Notes: generated from the sequence alone by a model not told the origin. A stretch of 64,000 nucleotides of DNA from Polynucleobacter aenigmaticus (GCF_002206635.1 NZ_NGUO01000011.1:62001-126000); one strand, 5' to 3'. Positions 38,158-45,954 are shown, numbered from the stretch's first letter. Program-made: numbers and translations.

Positions 38158-39106
38158 AAGATTTAAGGTTCTTTTAACCAATCCGATCTATCCGGAGTTT
38201 CATCAAATGCTCTCCGAGGACTGCGACGTAATAGTAGCGCCTGATACAAAGCCTGAGACCTTAAAGGGGCTTATTTCAGACTGTGATGGCTTGATAGTGC
38301 GCTGTCAGCTACCCCAAGATATTTTTGATGGGGCGCACCAGTTAAAAGCAGTCGTGCGACATGGTGTTGGGCTAGATTTCATTCCCGTAGATGTGGCAAC
38401 TCAAAAAGGGATCCCTATTGCGAACTTACCGGGCTCAAATACAAATGCCGTTGTGGAGTATTGCCTGGCTGCCATTTTTCATTTCCGTCGTCGCTTAGGC
38501 TTAATTGACTCAGAGTTACGTGCTCGAGGATGGGCAAAAGCCCGCCCGCTAGCTGATCCCTCAAGCGAAATAGCAACGACTACCCTGGGTATCATTGGGT
38601 TCGGATCTATCGGAAGCAAATTGGCAAATGCCGCAACTGGCCTGCAGATGCAAACAATTGCACTGACTAGGCGACCAGAAACATTGCCCAGTGGAGTACG
38701 CTCAGCTACCAAAACAGAATTGTTTTCTCAATCTGATGTAATAGTAGTTTGCTGTCCCTTAAATGAGGAAACTCGAGGCTTGGTAGATCAGGCCTCAGTC
38801 TCCATGATGAAGCCAAATGCCATCCTAATTAATATTGCCCGTGGACCTGTAGTAGATACACAGGCAATCATCGGCGCACTAAATGCAGGAAAAATTGCTG
38901 GTGCTGCCATGGATGTGCATGATCAGCAACCATTATCTGGCGAGGAAGCGGTATTCGATTGCCCGAATTTATTGCTCACACCCCACATCGCCTCGATTAC
39001 TGCTAGCAGTATGCGCGGTATGAGTAAGGGATCAGTTCAGACAATTCTAGCGATCCTTAAGGGTAATCGCACTGATAATGTTGTCAATCCAGAAGTATTT
39101 GTTTAA
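38150..39106 (+). CDS. D-isomer-specific 2-hydroxyacid dehydrogenase
   Basis: A 318-residue NAD(P)-dependent dehydrogenase starting at a TTG that overlaps the FAH stop by eight bases; GGGAG lies about ten bases upstream. LGIIGFGSIGSKLANAA is the nucleotide-binding loop, INIARGPVVDTQAI holds the Arg, and NLLLTPHIASIT the catalytic His. It probably oxidises or reduces a keto/hydroxy intermediate between dehydratase and hydrolase. Confidence 0.87.
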   Translation: MNKRFKVLLTNPIYPEFHQMLSEDCDVIVAPDTKPETLKGLISDCDGLIVRCQLPQDIFDGAHQLKAVVRHGVGLDFIPVDVATQKGIPIANLPGSNTNAVVEYCLAAIFHFRRRLGLIDSELRARGWAKARPLADPSSEIATTTLGIIGFGSIGSKLANAATGLQMQTIALTRRPETLPSGVRSATKTELFSQSDVIVVCCPLNEETRGLVDQASVSMMKPNAILINIARGPVVDTQAIIGALNAGKIAGAAMDVHDQQPLSGEEAVFDCPNLLLTPHIASITASSMRGMSKGSVQTILAILKGNRTDNVVNPEVFV

Positions 39107-39117
39107 TCGAGAACCTC

Positions 39118-40275
39118 ATGACTAGTAATCCACTACGTATTGTTAAATTAGAAGCTGTTCCTATTTCGTTTCCCGTTCCTGAAAATAAATCGGTCCGGCT
39201 AGGTATTGGTAAATCTGTAAAACGTGATTCGGTACTCGTTCGTATTGAAACTGAGGATGGTCATGTTGGCTGGGGTGAGGCACATCATGGACGTGCTCCA
39301 GGAGCAATTGCAAAGTTAATTGATACGACAATGCGTGAGCTAGTACTAAATAGCGACGCAATGGATATCAACGGCATCTGGGCGCGCGTTTATAAGATGC
39401 AGATTTCTAGCCACGGTACGGGCGCAGCAGCAGTTTTAGCATTGAGTGGGATTGATATCGCCTTGTGGGATATTCGCTCTCAAATCATGCAACAACCTTT
39501 ATATCGAATGTTAGGCGGCGCCTCCAAAAAGATTAAAGCATATGCAGGCGGTATTGCTTTGGGATGGCAAGAGCCAGCATCATTGGCGAAAGAGGCACAA
39601 GAACATATAGCAACTGGATATCGGGCTCTAAAGTTACGGGTTGGCGATACAGCAGAGAAAGATATCCTCAGAGTGCAGGCGGTCCGTAAAACAGTAGGGG
39701 AAGAGATTGATATATTGGTTGATGCAAATACCAATTACACCTTAGCAGATGTGCGAAAGGTGATGCCTGCATTTGATGAGGCAGGAGTAAGTTGGTTAGA
39801 GGAGCCATTCCCTCCACAAGATCGAAAGGCTTATCGTATGGCCCGTAATCTGGGGCGGGTTCCATTTGCAGCTGGAGAAAACCATTACACACGATATGAC
39901 TTCTCAACCTTATTGGACGATGATAATGTGCAGTTTATTCAGCCTGATTTATCAAAGACTGGTGGCGTTACTGAATCTCTAAAAATTGCTGCGATGGCGA
40001 GTGCTAATAAATTAACAATTAATCCTCATACTTCTGCTACTGCAATCAATATGGGGACGACTATTCATTTTTTATCTGCCATTGATAATCCTGGATATTT
40101 TGAAGGGGACGTTACATCGCTTAATCCCTTTAGGGATGAGATGATGGATAAGGTTGCATATGAGCTCGATTCAGACGGTTTTGTAAAGCCATATGAAGGT
40201 ATTGGCATTGGCATGACAATAAACTTAGACTTTGTTAAGGATCACCCTCTGATCGATGGTCCTTGCTACGTCTGA
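39118..40275 (+). CDS. Second enolase-superfamily enzyme (MR/MLE-like)
   Basis: A 385-residue relative of the enzyme at 36094, but not a close duplicate. The base motif is Lys172-x-Arg174 (ALKLRVG) rather than K-x-K; Asp202, Glu228 and Glu254 are the metal ligands and His304 lies in INPHTSAT. The change of the second Lys suggests a different stereochemistry or substrate, so the two paralogues may handle two epimers. Last gene of the module 1 operon; no terminator is evident after it. Confidence 0.85.
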   Translation: MTSNPLRIVKLEAVPISFPVPENKSVRLGIGKSVKRDSVLVRIETEDGHVGWGEAHHGRAPGAIAKLIDTTMRELVLNSDAMDINGIWARVYKMQISSHGTGAAAVLALSGIDIALWDIRSQIMQQPLYRMLGGASKKIKAYAGGIALGWQEPASLAKEAQEHIATGYRALKLRVGDTAEKDILRVQAVRKTVGEEIDILVDANTNYTLADVRKVMPAFDEAGVSWLEEPFPPQDRKAYRMARNLGRVPFAAGENHYTRYDFSTLLDDDNVQFIQPDLSKTGGVTESLKIAAMASANKLTINPHTSATAINMGTTIHFLSAIDNPGYFEGDVTSLNPFRDEMMDKVAYELDSDGFVKPYEGIGIGMTINLDFVKDHPLIDGPCYV

Positions 40276-40380
40276 TGGCTTAGTTTCACAACTAGGCCTG
40301 AACTTTTTTGGAATGGAAAGCTAGTTTGGGGTAATGAGCTTATTGTTCGGTAGGTGAGTACTGGGAAGCCTCAATATTCA

Positions 40381-40545
40381 ACAGCAAAAAGAAAGTTTGC
40401 ATAAAGTGACCATAAATCTGTACTACTGAAAAGATATCAAGCCAATATAAACAATGGGTTAGGAGGATCTAACCTGTAATTCAGTAGTACAAATTAATAC
40501 TCGTAAGTCATTGTTTTATAAAGGTTTATTGTGTTGCGACGTATG
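40381..40545 (+). repeat. Right-end block of module 1
   Basis: These 165 bp recur with one indel and scattered differences at 53992-54157, each time ending at the tRNA-Arg core. The block contains CTGTACTACTGAA at 40418, its inverse TTCAGTAGTACAA at 40480, and between them a hairpin GGTTAG-GAGGAT-CTAACC (40457-40474) conserved in both copies. Confidence 0.88.
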
Positions 40546-40845
40546 GGCTACGAACCAAGGGGTCGTGGGTTCAATTCCTGCCAGCCGCACCATACTACAT
40601 AAGGGTCTCCCGTCAGGGAGGCCCTTTCTATTTGTACTACTGAACCAATTTTGTACTACTGAATGAGTATTGAATGCTTTATTGAAGCCAGCTAAGCCTT
40701 ATTCTATAGGCCCTATGCTTCTAAATTTACTTTTTGCTTGTACTGCTGAATTATTTGCCTAATTAGAGCTTTTGCCTGCTTTTCGGACTATTTCAGACGT
40801 TCAAAGAAGGGAATTTTAGGACTGTCGAGCGTCTCAGTTCGGCCA
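40546..40845 (+). repeat. Direct repeat B (attP-like joint): tRNA-Arg 3' fragment plus left-end arm
   Basis: It is a near-identical copy of 33665-33964. Bases 40546-40592 are the 3' part of tRNA-Arg without its 5' half, so no functional tRNA is made. The left-end block of module 2 follows, with arm motifs at 40632, 40651 and 40738. Together with the preceding right-end block, this joint has both arms around one core, the form expected of a circular element's attP. Confidence 0.92.
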
Positions 40846-40867
40846 CTAAGAGCCATCCCCCTCTTTT

Positions 40868-41107
40868 TTACTTAGTCTGGTAGCGCTCAGTCAGCGGGCA
40901 GAGTAGATCGCATACACCCACATCTAATTCAGTTGCAACCTTAACCATGACGGCTAAGGTTGGGTTGCCTAAATTACCCTCGATTTTACTTACGAGCGTC
41001 CTGTCTATCCCAGCCTGGTCAGCAAGTTTTTCTTGTGAAAGGGATCGATCTTTTCTAAGTCTTTTGATATTGAGGCTTAGACATATTTTATATTTTGTAA
41101 TGGACAT
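40868..41107 (-). CDS. XRE-family helix-turn-helix regulator
   Basis: The 79-residue protein is one HTH domain: LNIKRLRKDRSLSQEKLADQ, AGIDRTLVSKIEGNLGNPTL, then AVMVKVATELDVGVCDLL. This is the SinR/SmtA-like single-domain pattern with a DLL end. AGGA precedes the ATG closely. It is the first gene of module 2 and divergent from the protease-like gene, with a palindrome at 41156-41173 between them. It may control module genes or excision. Confidence 0.85.
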   Translation of the reverse strand: MSITKYKICLSLNIKRLRKDRSLSQEKLADQAGIDRTLVSKIEGNLGNPTLAVMVKVATELDVGVCDLLCPLTERYQTK

Positions 41108-41155
41108 TTCCTATTATGGGGGGGGTGGCAACCTTTTTTCATTTATATTAAAAAT

Positions 41156-41206
41156 ATATAAACATGTTTATATTCAACGGTTTATAATCAACTGCTTATA
41201 ATCAAC
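41156..41206. promoter_or_regulatory. Palindrome and direct repeats in the XRE/protease intergenic region
   Basis: ATATAAACATGTTTATAT (41156-41173) is a perfect 18-bp palindrome 49 bp upstream of the XRE start. Next to it TTATAATCAAC occurs twice (41182-41192 and 41196-41206), 14 bp apart. Candidate operators of the XRE protein, by position only. Confidence 0.45.
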
Positions 41207-41281
41207 AGATCATACAAAGCACCCAAAATCGTTAGCCACACTATTAAGCCAAAATCACATAAATGCGCCACATGCTCCTGC

Positions 41282-41909
41282 ATGTTGATTGGTTTATTGC
41301 TGTTAAGTAACTTTAGCCTTGCGGTAGCCCAAAATAATTCCAGCTTTCGTTTGCCTCCAGTAATGGCCGATGTCCCGGCTTTACCCCCCCCCTATAAATA
41401 AACCCATCTCTTTTATTTCCTATGATGGCTCTAATTGGGCGGATGGAAAAAATCAGACTAAAGATCTTCACGAGGCTGCCAGTAACCCAGGGAAGAAAAT
41501 ATCACCAGCGCAAATCAAAAACGGTGATTTCGTGGTGCATGTATCACCGGATGGCCATTACTATATTTCTGGAGGTGTCAACGGTTTTCCAGTGATGTTT
41601 ATGGTAGATAGTGGCGCTGCTTATTCCTCAATACCCCTGCGTCATGCCCGGAACGCAGGCATCAGGGTAGGTATCTCCAAATCTGTGAATACTGCTAATG
41701 GCCTTGTTGATGTAGGCGAAACATCAGGCAATATCATTACTCTTGGCACTCTAGGTATTGCCAATGTACATCTCTTGGTAATCAGTAATTTAGAAACCGC
41801 ACTTTTAGGCGCAGAAGTTTTAAACACTTTAGATATTTCTTATGCGGTGGGTGTGATGACGATTAAGGCAATCGATAAAGTTAAACCTAATACGCTACCT
41901 AAGAATTAG
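41282..41909 (+). pseudogene. Retropepsin-like aspartic protease, frame broken at a C9 tract
   Basis: From ATG 41282 one frame encodes a signal peptide (MLIGLLLLSNFSLAVAQ) and a linker up to a run of nine C at about 41384-41392, then stops at TAA. The next frame, open from 41370 to 41909, encodes the mature domain with FMVDSGAAYSSIP (catalytic Asp), GVNGFPVMF before it and LLGAEVLNTLDISY near the end, as in clan AA (TIGR02281-like) proteases. With eight C the two join in frame. It may be a pseudogene, a phase-variable gene or a sequencing error. No terminator-like element until 42078. Confidence 0.65.
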
Positions 41910-42077
41910 TTGTTTACTCTTAGGAATGCGCATATTAGCTAGGACCCAATAGGCTGTTGTGGGTCGAGAGGTGCCCATTTGACTGAGGCGACGTAGATGG
42001 CTTAAATCGGCCAGAAGCGGTCGGTAGAGCAGATGATTGAAGACTTTGTATTGACGGAGTAATTCTCCCCGGGGAGT

Positions 42078-42117
42078 AAAGAAAATAGCCCATCAATTGA
42101 ATTGGGCTATTTTCTTT
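42078..42117. terminator. Bidirectional terminator between protease-like gene and dps
   Basis: AAAGAAAATAGCCCA and TGGGCTATTTTCTTT form a perfect 15-bp stem with a 10-base loop; A- and T-rich ends suit both strands. Confidence 0.88.
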
Positions 42118-42160
42118 TAGGCCTAATATCAATCTATCTTTTTAAACGACGCCGATGGAG

Positions 42161-42652
42161 TTACTCTTCCAATAAACTTCTTAGCATCCAAGCAGTTTTC
42201 TCGTGAATATCTTGTCGTTGAGTTAGTAGATCCGCTGTAGGTTGATCATTCGCTTTTTCTACTAAAGGGAAAAGTTTGCGAGCAGTTTTCGCAGTAGCCT
42301 CTTGAGCCTTCACAAGATACTTGACCATATCCATTGCTTTAGGTACCCCATCCACTTCTTTGATGGAGGTAAGCTTTGAGAATTCCTTATAAGTACCCGG
42401 TGCTGGTTCCCCAAGCGCCCTGATTCGTTCTGCTATTAAATCAAGCGCTGCCCATTGCTCAGTGTATTGAGTCATAAACATAGTGTGAAGGGTGTTAAAC
42501 ATTGGACCTTTCACATTCCAATGAAAGTTATGAGTCATCAAATAGAGAGAGTAGCTGTCCGCCAAAAGCTCTGATAATCCTTTAGCAATGGCCTTGCGAT
42601 CTTTTTCACTAATGCCAATATCTATTATGGTTTTAGTTAATTTGTTACTCAT
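42161..42652 (-). CDS. dps: Dps-family DNA-binding ferritin
   Basis: A 163-residue Dps protein. [19 protein letters not shown] and [19 protein letters not shown] hold the intersubunit ferroxidase ligands (His, His, Asp, Glu). Dps dodecamers oxidise Fe(II) with peroxide and coat DNA. AAGGGG lies five bases before the ATG. It follows ohr on the minus strand and probably shares its transcript. Confidence 0.92.
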   Translation of the reverse strand: MSNKLTKTIIDIGISEKDRKAIAKGLSELLADSYSLYLMTHNFHWNVKGPMFNTLHTMFMTQYTEQWAALDLIAERIRALGEPAPGTYKEFSKLTSIKEVDGVPKAMDMVKYLVKAQEATAKTARKLFPLVEKANDQPTADLLTQRQDIHEKTAWMLRSLLEE

Positions 42653-42679
42653 AAGTTCCCCTTCATTGGAAATAATGAT

Positions 42680-43105
42680 TTATATGACGGAAATATCAAC
42701 TGCAATATTGCCACGAGTAGCGTTGGAATAGGGGCAAACCTGATGAGCCGCATCGACTAAGTCTTTAGCAGCCTTTTTTTCTAAGCCTGGTAAGGCTATG
42801 GCCAACTTAACAGCGATACCAAATCCTTGTGGGATTGGACCGATATCAACACTGGCGTCAATTGAAGCATCATCAGGCACCTTTACTTTTTTCAATCCTG
42901 CTACGTGCTTAAGCGCTCCCATAAAACAAGCTGAGTAACCAGCTGCAAATAATTGCTCTGGATTAGTGGCTGTACCAGCGCCACCCATAGCTTTAGGTGC
43001 TGATAGAGTTACATTCAGCAGGCCATCATCGCTAACTGCCTTGCCATCTCGGCCACCAGTAGTGTGGGTGTGGGCTGTGTACATTATTTTATCCAGCGTA
43101 TTCAT
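42680..43105 (-). CDS. ohr: Organic hydroperoxide resistance protein (Ohr/OsmC)
   Basis: The 141-residue protein has the Ohr features: AAGYSACFMGALKHVAG with the peroxidatic Cys and VCPYSNATRGNIAVDI with the resolving Cys, plus NPEQLFAAGY. Ohr reduces organic hydroperoxides using lipoylated proteins. A GAGAGA sequence precedes the ATG. It lies between dps and two micro-ORFs, all on the minus strand. Confidence 0.92.
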   Translation of the reverse strand: MNTLDKIMYTAHTHTTGGRDGKAVSDDGLLNVTLSAPKAMGGAGTATNPEQLFAAGYSACFMGALKHVAGLKKVKVPDDASIDASVDIGPIPQGFGIAVKLAIALPGLEKKAAKDLVDAAHQVCPYSNATRGNIAVDISVI

Positions 43106-43132
43106 GATACTTTTCTCTCTAATTAAATATTT

Positions 43133-43246
43133 TTAACGAATAAAGTGCTTGGCGATATCAAAGACAGTTAATCCAGCTCCAAGAGCATTGATGCAAACTC
43201 CTGCGTATAACTTCATTGGATTCTTTGATTGGATAAAAGTTGACAT
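43133..43246 (-). CDS. Possible small protein (37 residues)
   Basis: AGGAG lies about seven bases before the ATG at 43246. The sequence MSTFIQSKNPMKLYAGVCIN is followed by ALGAGLTVFDIAKHFIR, giving a mildly hydrophobic helix of about 20 residues with a basic end. It lies 27 bases upstream of ohr in the same direction. No family recognised. Confidence 0.5.
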   Translation of the reverse strand: MSTFIQSKNPMKLYAGVCINALGAGLTVFDIAKHFIR

Positions 43247-43255
43247 ATCTTTCTC

Positions 43256-43348
43256 CTATTTTCTGGTGCAAAAGAAGGTAGCTAAATCCTTTTCAAACTC
43301 GTGATTGAGAAAGTACAGGCCTTCAGATAAGTGGTGATGATTCTTCAT
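43256..43348 (-). CDS. Possible small protein (30 residues)
   Basis: AAAGGAG precedes the ATG at 43348 by six bases. The 30-residue product MKNHHHLSEGLYFLNHEFEK... is His-rich at its start (three in a row) and ends FFCTRK. It lies nine bases before the next micro-ORF, so the two and ohr-dps may form one operon. No family recognised; a metal-binding or regulatory peptide is speculation. Confidence 0.45.
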   Translation of the reverse strand: MKNHHHLSEGLYFLNHEFEKDLATFFCTRK

Positions 43349-43832
43349 TTCTCGCTCCTTTAGTTTTTTAATGGCGATGAAGTGATTCTGGGGGATATTG
43401 AGATATCGGTCCAATGAATTAAATTGAATTTAATGATCGATAATATCGATAACAAGATTTGGATATGATCATACTAATCATTCCGATCTCAACGCACCCC
43501 TTAAGACTTTGAATGACAATGTAAAAAATGTTTATGGAACTGAGGATGTGGCCAATCATTGAGAAGATACGCTTTAAATACGACTGCATTATGGTTTTGT
43601 ATTGGTATACCCTTATTAGCCGTTTCAACGCAGCCAATAAGGCGAACCCTCGATAGTTCTCTCGAAGTTCTGGCAGTAATTAGCTCCACCTCTGGGGTAG
43701 GTTCAATTATGGTTATTTAGGATAGAGCAGTAATCCTATCAAGAGGCGTACTTTAATGGGACAACTCGCGTAGCTTTTTTTGCGCTGGTCAAGCATCGAT
43801 TTAAGCGACGCTTACTAAGTCAGTATTGAGGA
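43349..43832. other. Gene-poor region upstream of the ohr-dps operon
   Basis: Two overlapping minus-strand frames of 62 and 72 codons exist here but look random. Near 43410-43460 AT-rich sequence contains partial inverted repeats (ATTGAATTTAAT and ATCGATAATATCGATA), which probably holds the promoter and operator of the micro-ORF-ohr-dps operon. Confidence 0.4.
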
Positions 43833-44159
43833 TTACGTATTCATCTTGGGGTCAACCATAACGCAAGCCTTCATTCCCTTTAACTCCATGGCCTTGAGCC
43901 ACTCAGGTTTTATTTTTGGATTCATTATTAATTCATTCACTTGTCGATTAGAGGCATTTTTAGCGACGAATTCAGCTTGACATCCACAGTAAGCCGTGAA
44001 GTCTTCTTCAGTAAGGGTCTTACCCTTAAGATCTTTATGCTCAGCCACTTGTTCACTTATGCAATTTTTTTGATAATCCTTAGAAATTGCCTGAGCAAAA
44101 GATGGGTTGGCTACTACTAACAAAAAAGCTAACGATAAAGCGGTTCGAAATATTGGCAT
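43833..44159 (-). CDS. Small exported protein with three Cys
   Basis: From the ATG at 44159 (AAAAGGA upstream) the product has 108 residues. The signal peptide ends NPSFA-QA. The mature part has KNCISEQVAEHKD, EEDFTAYCGCQAEFVAKN and MKACVMVDPK: four Cys including a CGC pair, suggesting disulfides or metal binding in the periplasm. The DFTAYCxCxAE pattern is seen in small uncharacterised proteobacterial proteins. Function unknown. Confidence 0.65.
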   Translation of the reverse strand: MPIFRTALSLAFLLVVANPSFAQAISKDYQKNCISEQVAEHKDLKGKTLTEEDFTAYCGCQAEFVAKNASNRQVNELIMNPKIKPEWLKAMELKGMKACVMVDPKMNT

Positions 44160-44182
44160 TGTGCGTTTCCTTTTCATGCAAT

Positions 44183-44368
44183 TTATATGGTGGAAATTCT
44201 TCCATAAACATCAAGGTCGGACTCATCAACCTCCAAAAAGTCATCTTCGATCACAGAAGCTCCTTCTAAGTTTTCGATATATTCCCGGATAGCGTAGTAA
44301 GGAGGCATCTGTGCTTCATTGTCATCCTGGGGATCCCAGACTTTGTAACGAAAAACGGTTAATTTCAT
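44183..44368 (-). CDS. Conserved-looking small acidic protein (61 residues)
   Basis: The product begins MKLTVFRYKVWDPQDDNEAQ and ends DDFLEVDESDLDVYGRISTI. It is strongly acidic, has no signal peptide or membrane segment, and its composition looks like real protein rather than a shadow frame. No clear ribosome-binding site. It lies 23 bases upstream of the exported Cys protein, same strand. Function unknown. Confidence 0.5.
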   Translation of the reverse strand: MKLTVFRYKVWDPQDDNEAQMPPYYAIREYIENLEGASVIEDDFLEVDESDLDVYGRISTI

Positions 44369-44390
44369 GTGATTTTTGGTTAAACGTAAC

Positions 44391-44492
44391 TTATGAGCCT
44401 AAAAGATGATTCATATGGCGCCTCAAGTAAGCCTTGCGAGCCTCGACTAAAACTATGACCAAATTACTCAGAAACTGTTTGAACTGTCTCAT
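44391..44492 (-). CDS. Possible small basic protein (33 residues)
   Basis: AAAGGAG lies about six bases before the ATG at 44492. The product MRQFKQFLSNLVIVLVEARK followed by AYLRRHMNHLLGS is basic and amphipathic, like the small DUF1127/YjiS-type arginine-rich proteins, though not clearly one. It is 22 bases upstream of the 61-residue gene on the same strand. Confidence 0.5.
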   Translation of the reverse strand: MRQFKQFLSNLVIVLVEARKAYLRRHMNHLLGS

Positions 44493-44656
44493 TTAAAGCT
44501 CCTTTGGTTAAAAATACTAGGGTTACTACTTAATTAGTATGCGCTTTAAGTGCCTAGATTGCAGGGCAGCAAAAACCCCTCTATTAGTAGTTTTATACGT
44601 AATAACCCTAATAGGTTCAGAATTAAATTGTCTCCCGACCCGTATTTAAGGTCCTT

Positions 44657-44682
44657 AAGTCGCCCTCGGGCGACTTCTTTTT
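44657..44682 (+). terminator. Terminator with no plus-strand gene upstream
   Basis: AAGTCGCC and GGCGACTT form an 8-bp stem with loop CTCG, then CTTTTTT. The nearest plus-strand ORF upstream ends at 41909, so this may end an unannotated small RNA from the 44493-44656 region, or a leader before the Rrf2-like gene at 44722. Confidence 0.7.
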
Positions 44683-44721
44683 AAGTCATTTCTACCGTGT
44701 CGTTAATAAAAGGAAAGTGTC

Positions 44722-45285
44722 ATGTTGAAGTACATCAATAGGTCGCTTGAACAAACTATCAATACCTTGATTGATATCACCGCCTATTCACGATTTGGCG
44801 TTCCGGTTAGAGCAATTGACATCGCTAAACGTCAGCACCTTTCTTTAAGTCGTATGGAAATAGTGCTCTCCGCGCTTAAGTCTGCCTATTTAATACGAGC
44901 CGCCAAAGGACGAAGGGGCGGGTACTACTTAGCTAAAGACCCACAAAGCATGACGATGAAAGATGTGTTTTTAGCAGTCAATCACTTTAGATCCAGAAAA
45001 GCAGTTATTGCAGATTTTGCTAAAGAGATCGTAGAATCGTTTGAATCTCATATGCGTGATTGTCTATCGAAGATTGCAGTAGCATCATCTTCAAAAGATG
45101 CGAGAACAAGACCCTTTCAAATTGAGATCATTCCAGCCTGGGACTCGCAAAAGTATCAATTACAAGAAATCTCCAAAAAGGGTAAATGGGATACTCAAAG
45201 CGTTCTGATTACAAAAGCCGAATTACAAAAAGCAGAAAAGCTCGGACCCAACTCTATATTTGATTTTAGTAATTACATTCAATAA
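44722..45285 (+). CDS. Rrf2-like winged-helix regulator
   Basis: The 187-residue protein has an Rrf2-type winged helix: LEQTINTLIDITAYSRFGVP, DIAKRQHLSLSRMEIVLSAL and the wing AAKGRRGGYYLAKDPQSMTM. The three-Cys cluster motif of IscR/NsrR is absent (a single Cys in MRDCLSK), so an iron-sulfur cluster is unlikely. The C-terminal 75 residues are unusual for the family. AAAGGAAA precedes the ATG. It faces the cluster of stress genes and may control them. Confidence 0.78.
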   Translation: MLKYINRSLEQTINTLIDITAYSRFGVPVRAIDIAKRQHLSLSRMEIVLSALKSAYLIRAAKGRRGGYYLAKDPQSMTMKDVFLAVNHFRSRKAVIADFAKEIVESFESHMRDCLSKIAVASSSKDARTRPFQIEIIPAWDSQKYQLQEISKKGKWDTQSVLITKAELQKAEKLGPNSIFDFSNYIQ

Positions 45286-45357
45286 TAAAATGAGATTGAT
45301 GAAAAAGATGCGACAGTTTTATGATGAAGTTATAAGTTATATCCGGGCTTATCTCAG

Positions 45358-45912
45358 ATGAGCGGTGTAATCGAGCGTAGTCATGCTTCTTATTCCGTCT
45401 ATTTAGAGCGTGAGTTACGCTCAGATCATGCCGGCGAAACGGGTGCTATCTATATCTACAAAGGCATTATTGCCATTGCAAAATTACGTAAAGATCAGGA
45501 GCTCATCAGTTTTGCCAAGCATCATGGAGCCACTGAGGCTGAGCATTTACAGTTAATAGAGTCTATTTTCGAGGCCAAGCATCGAAGTCGTTTGCTTGTT
45601 CCTTGGCGCATTGCGGGATGGTTAACTGGGGCAATACCAGCGCTATTTGGAAGAAAAGCAGTTTATGCAACGATTGATGCTGTTGAGACATTTGTAGAGC
45701 AACATTACCAGCAACAGATTGAATATCTGCAAAAAAATGGTAGTCATGATGATTTGCTTAAGCTCCTCATGCGTTGCCAAGCCGACGAAATAAATCATAA
45801 AAATGAAGCAAGATCAAAAGTTGTGAGCCCTAGGCCCTTAACTCTAAGGCTTTGGTGTGCTTTAGTAAGGAGTGGATCGGCAGTAGCTGTTTTATTAGCC
45901 AGGCAGATTTAA
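45358..45912 (+). CDS. Coq7-family di-iron hydroxylase
   Basis: The 184-residue protein carries the two Coq7 di-iron modules: ELRSDHAGETGAIYIYKG with HHGATEAEHLQL (ExxH), and VETFVEQHYQQQIEYL with QADEINHKNEA (ExxH-like, E-I-N-H). Coq7 hydroxylates demethoxyubiquinol in ubiquinone synthesis. Lying in an accessory stress module, it may be a second, specialised copy. Starts 72 bp after the Rrf2-like gene. Confidence 0.87.
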   Translation: MSGVIERSHASYSVYLERELRSDHAGETGAIYIYKGIIAIAKLRKDQELISFAKHHGATEAEHLQLIESIFEAKHRSRLLVPWRIAGWLTGAIPALFGRKAVYATIDAVETFVEQHYQQQIEYLQKNGSHDDLLKLLMRCQADEINHKNEARSKVVSPRPLTLRLWCALVRSGSAVAVLLARQI

Positions 45913-45954
45913 AGAATATGATATTAGTAGTTAATTAAACGAGGTAGAGAAGCA

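Larger units (their letters stand above)
33665..40545. mobile_element. Integrative module 1 at tRNA-Arg (6881 bp, no integrase)
   Basis: It runs from the core of repeat A to the base before the core of repeat B. The left end is the 250-bp arm block, the right end the 165-bp block at 40381-40545. Cargo: a small membrane ORF, a GntR regulator, a Bug-type binding protein and four enzymes of a sugar-acid-type pathway. No recombinase, transposase, relaxase or phage gene is visible, so mobility would need help in trans. Confidence 0.75.

Noticed and set aside
40546..40592. Second tRNA-Arg gene
   Set aside because: Only the 3' part is present; acceptor 5' strand and D arm are missing. The same holds for 54158-54204.
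43419..43689. Two overlapping minus-strand frames of 72 and 62 codons
   Set aside because: No ribosome-binding site, odd composition, and mutual overlap; probably chance frames in the operon's regulatory region.
44087..44292. Plus-strand frames of about 60 codons
   Set aside because: They are antisense to the signal-peptide region of the Cys-rich exported protein and the 61-residue acidic protein, which look more protein-like.
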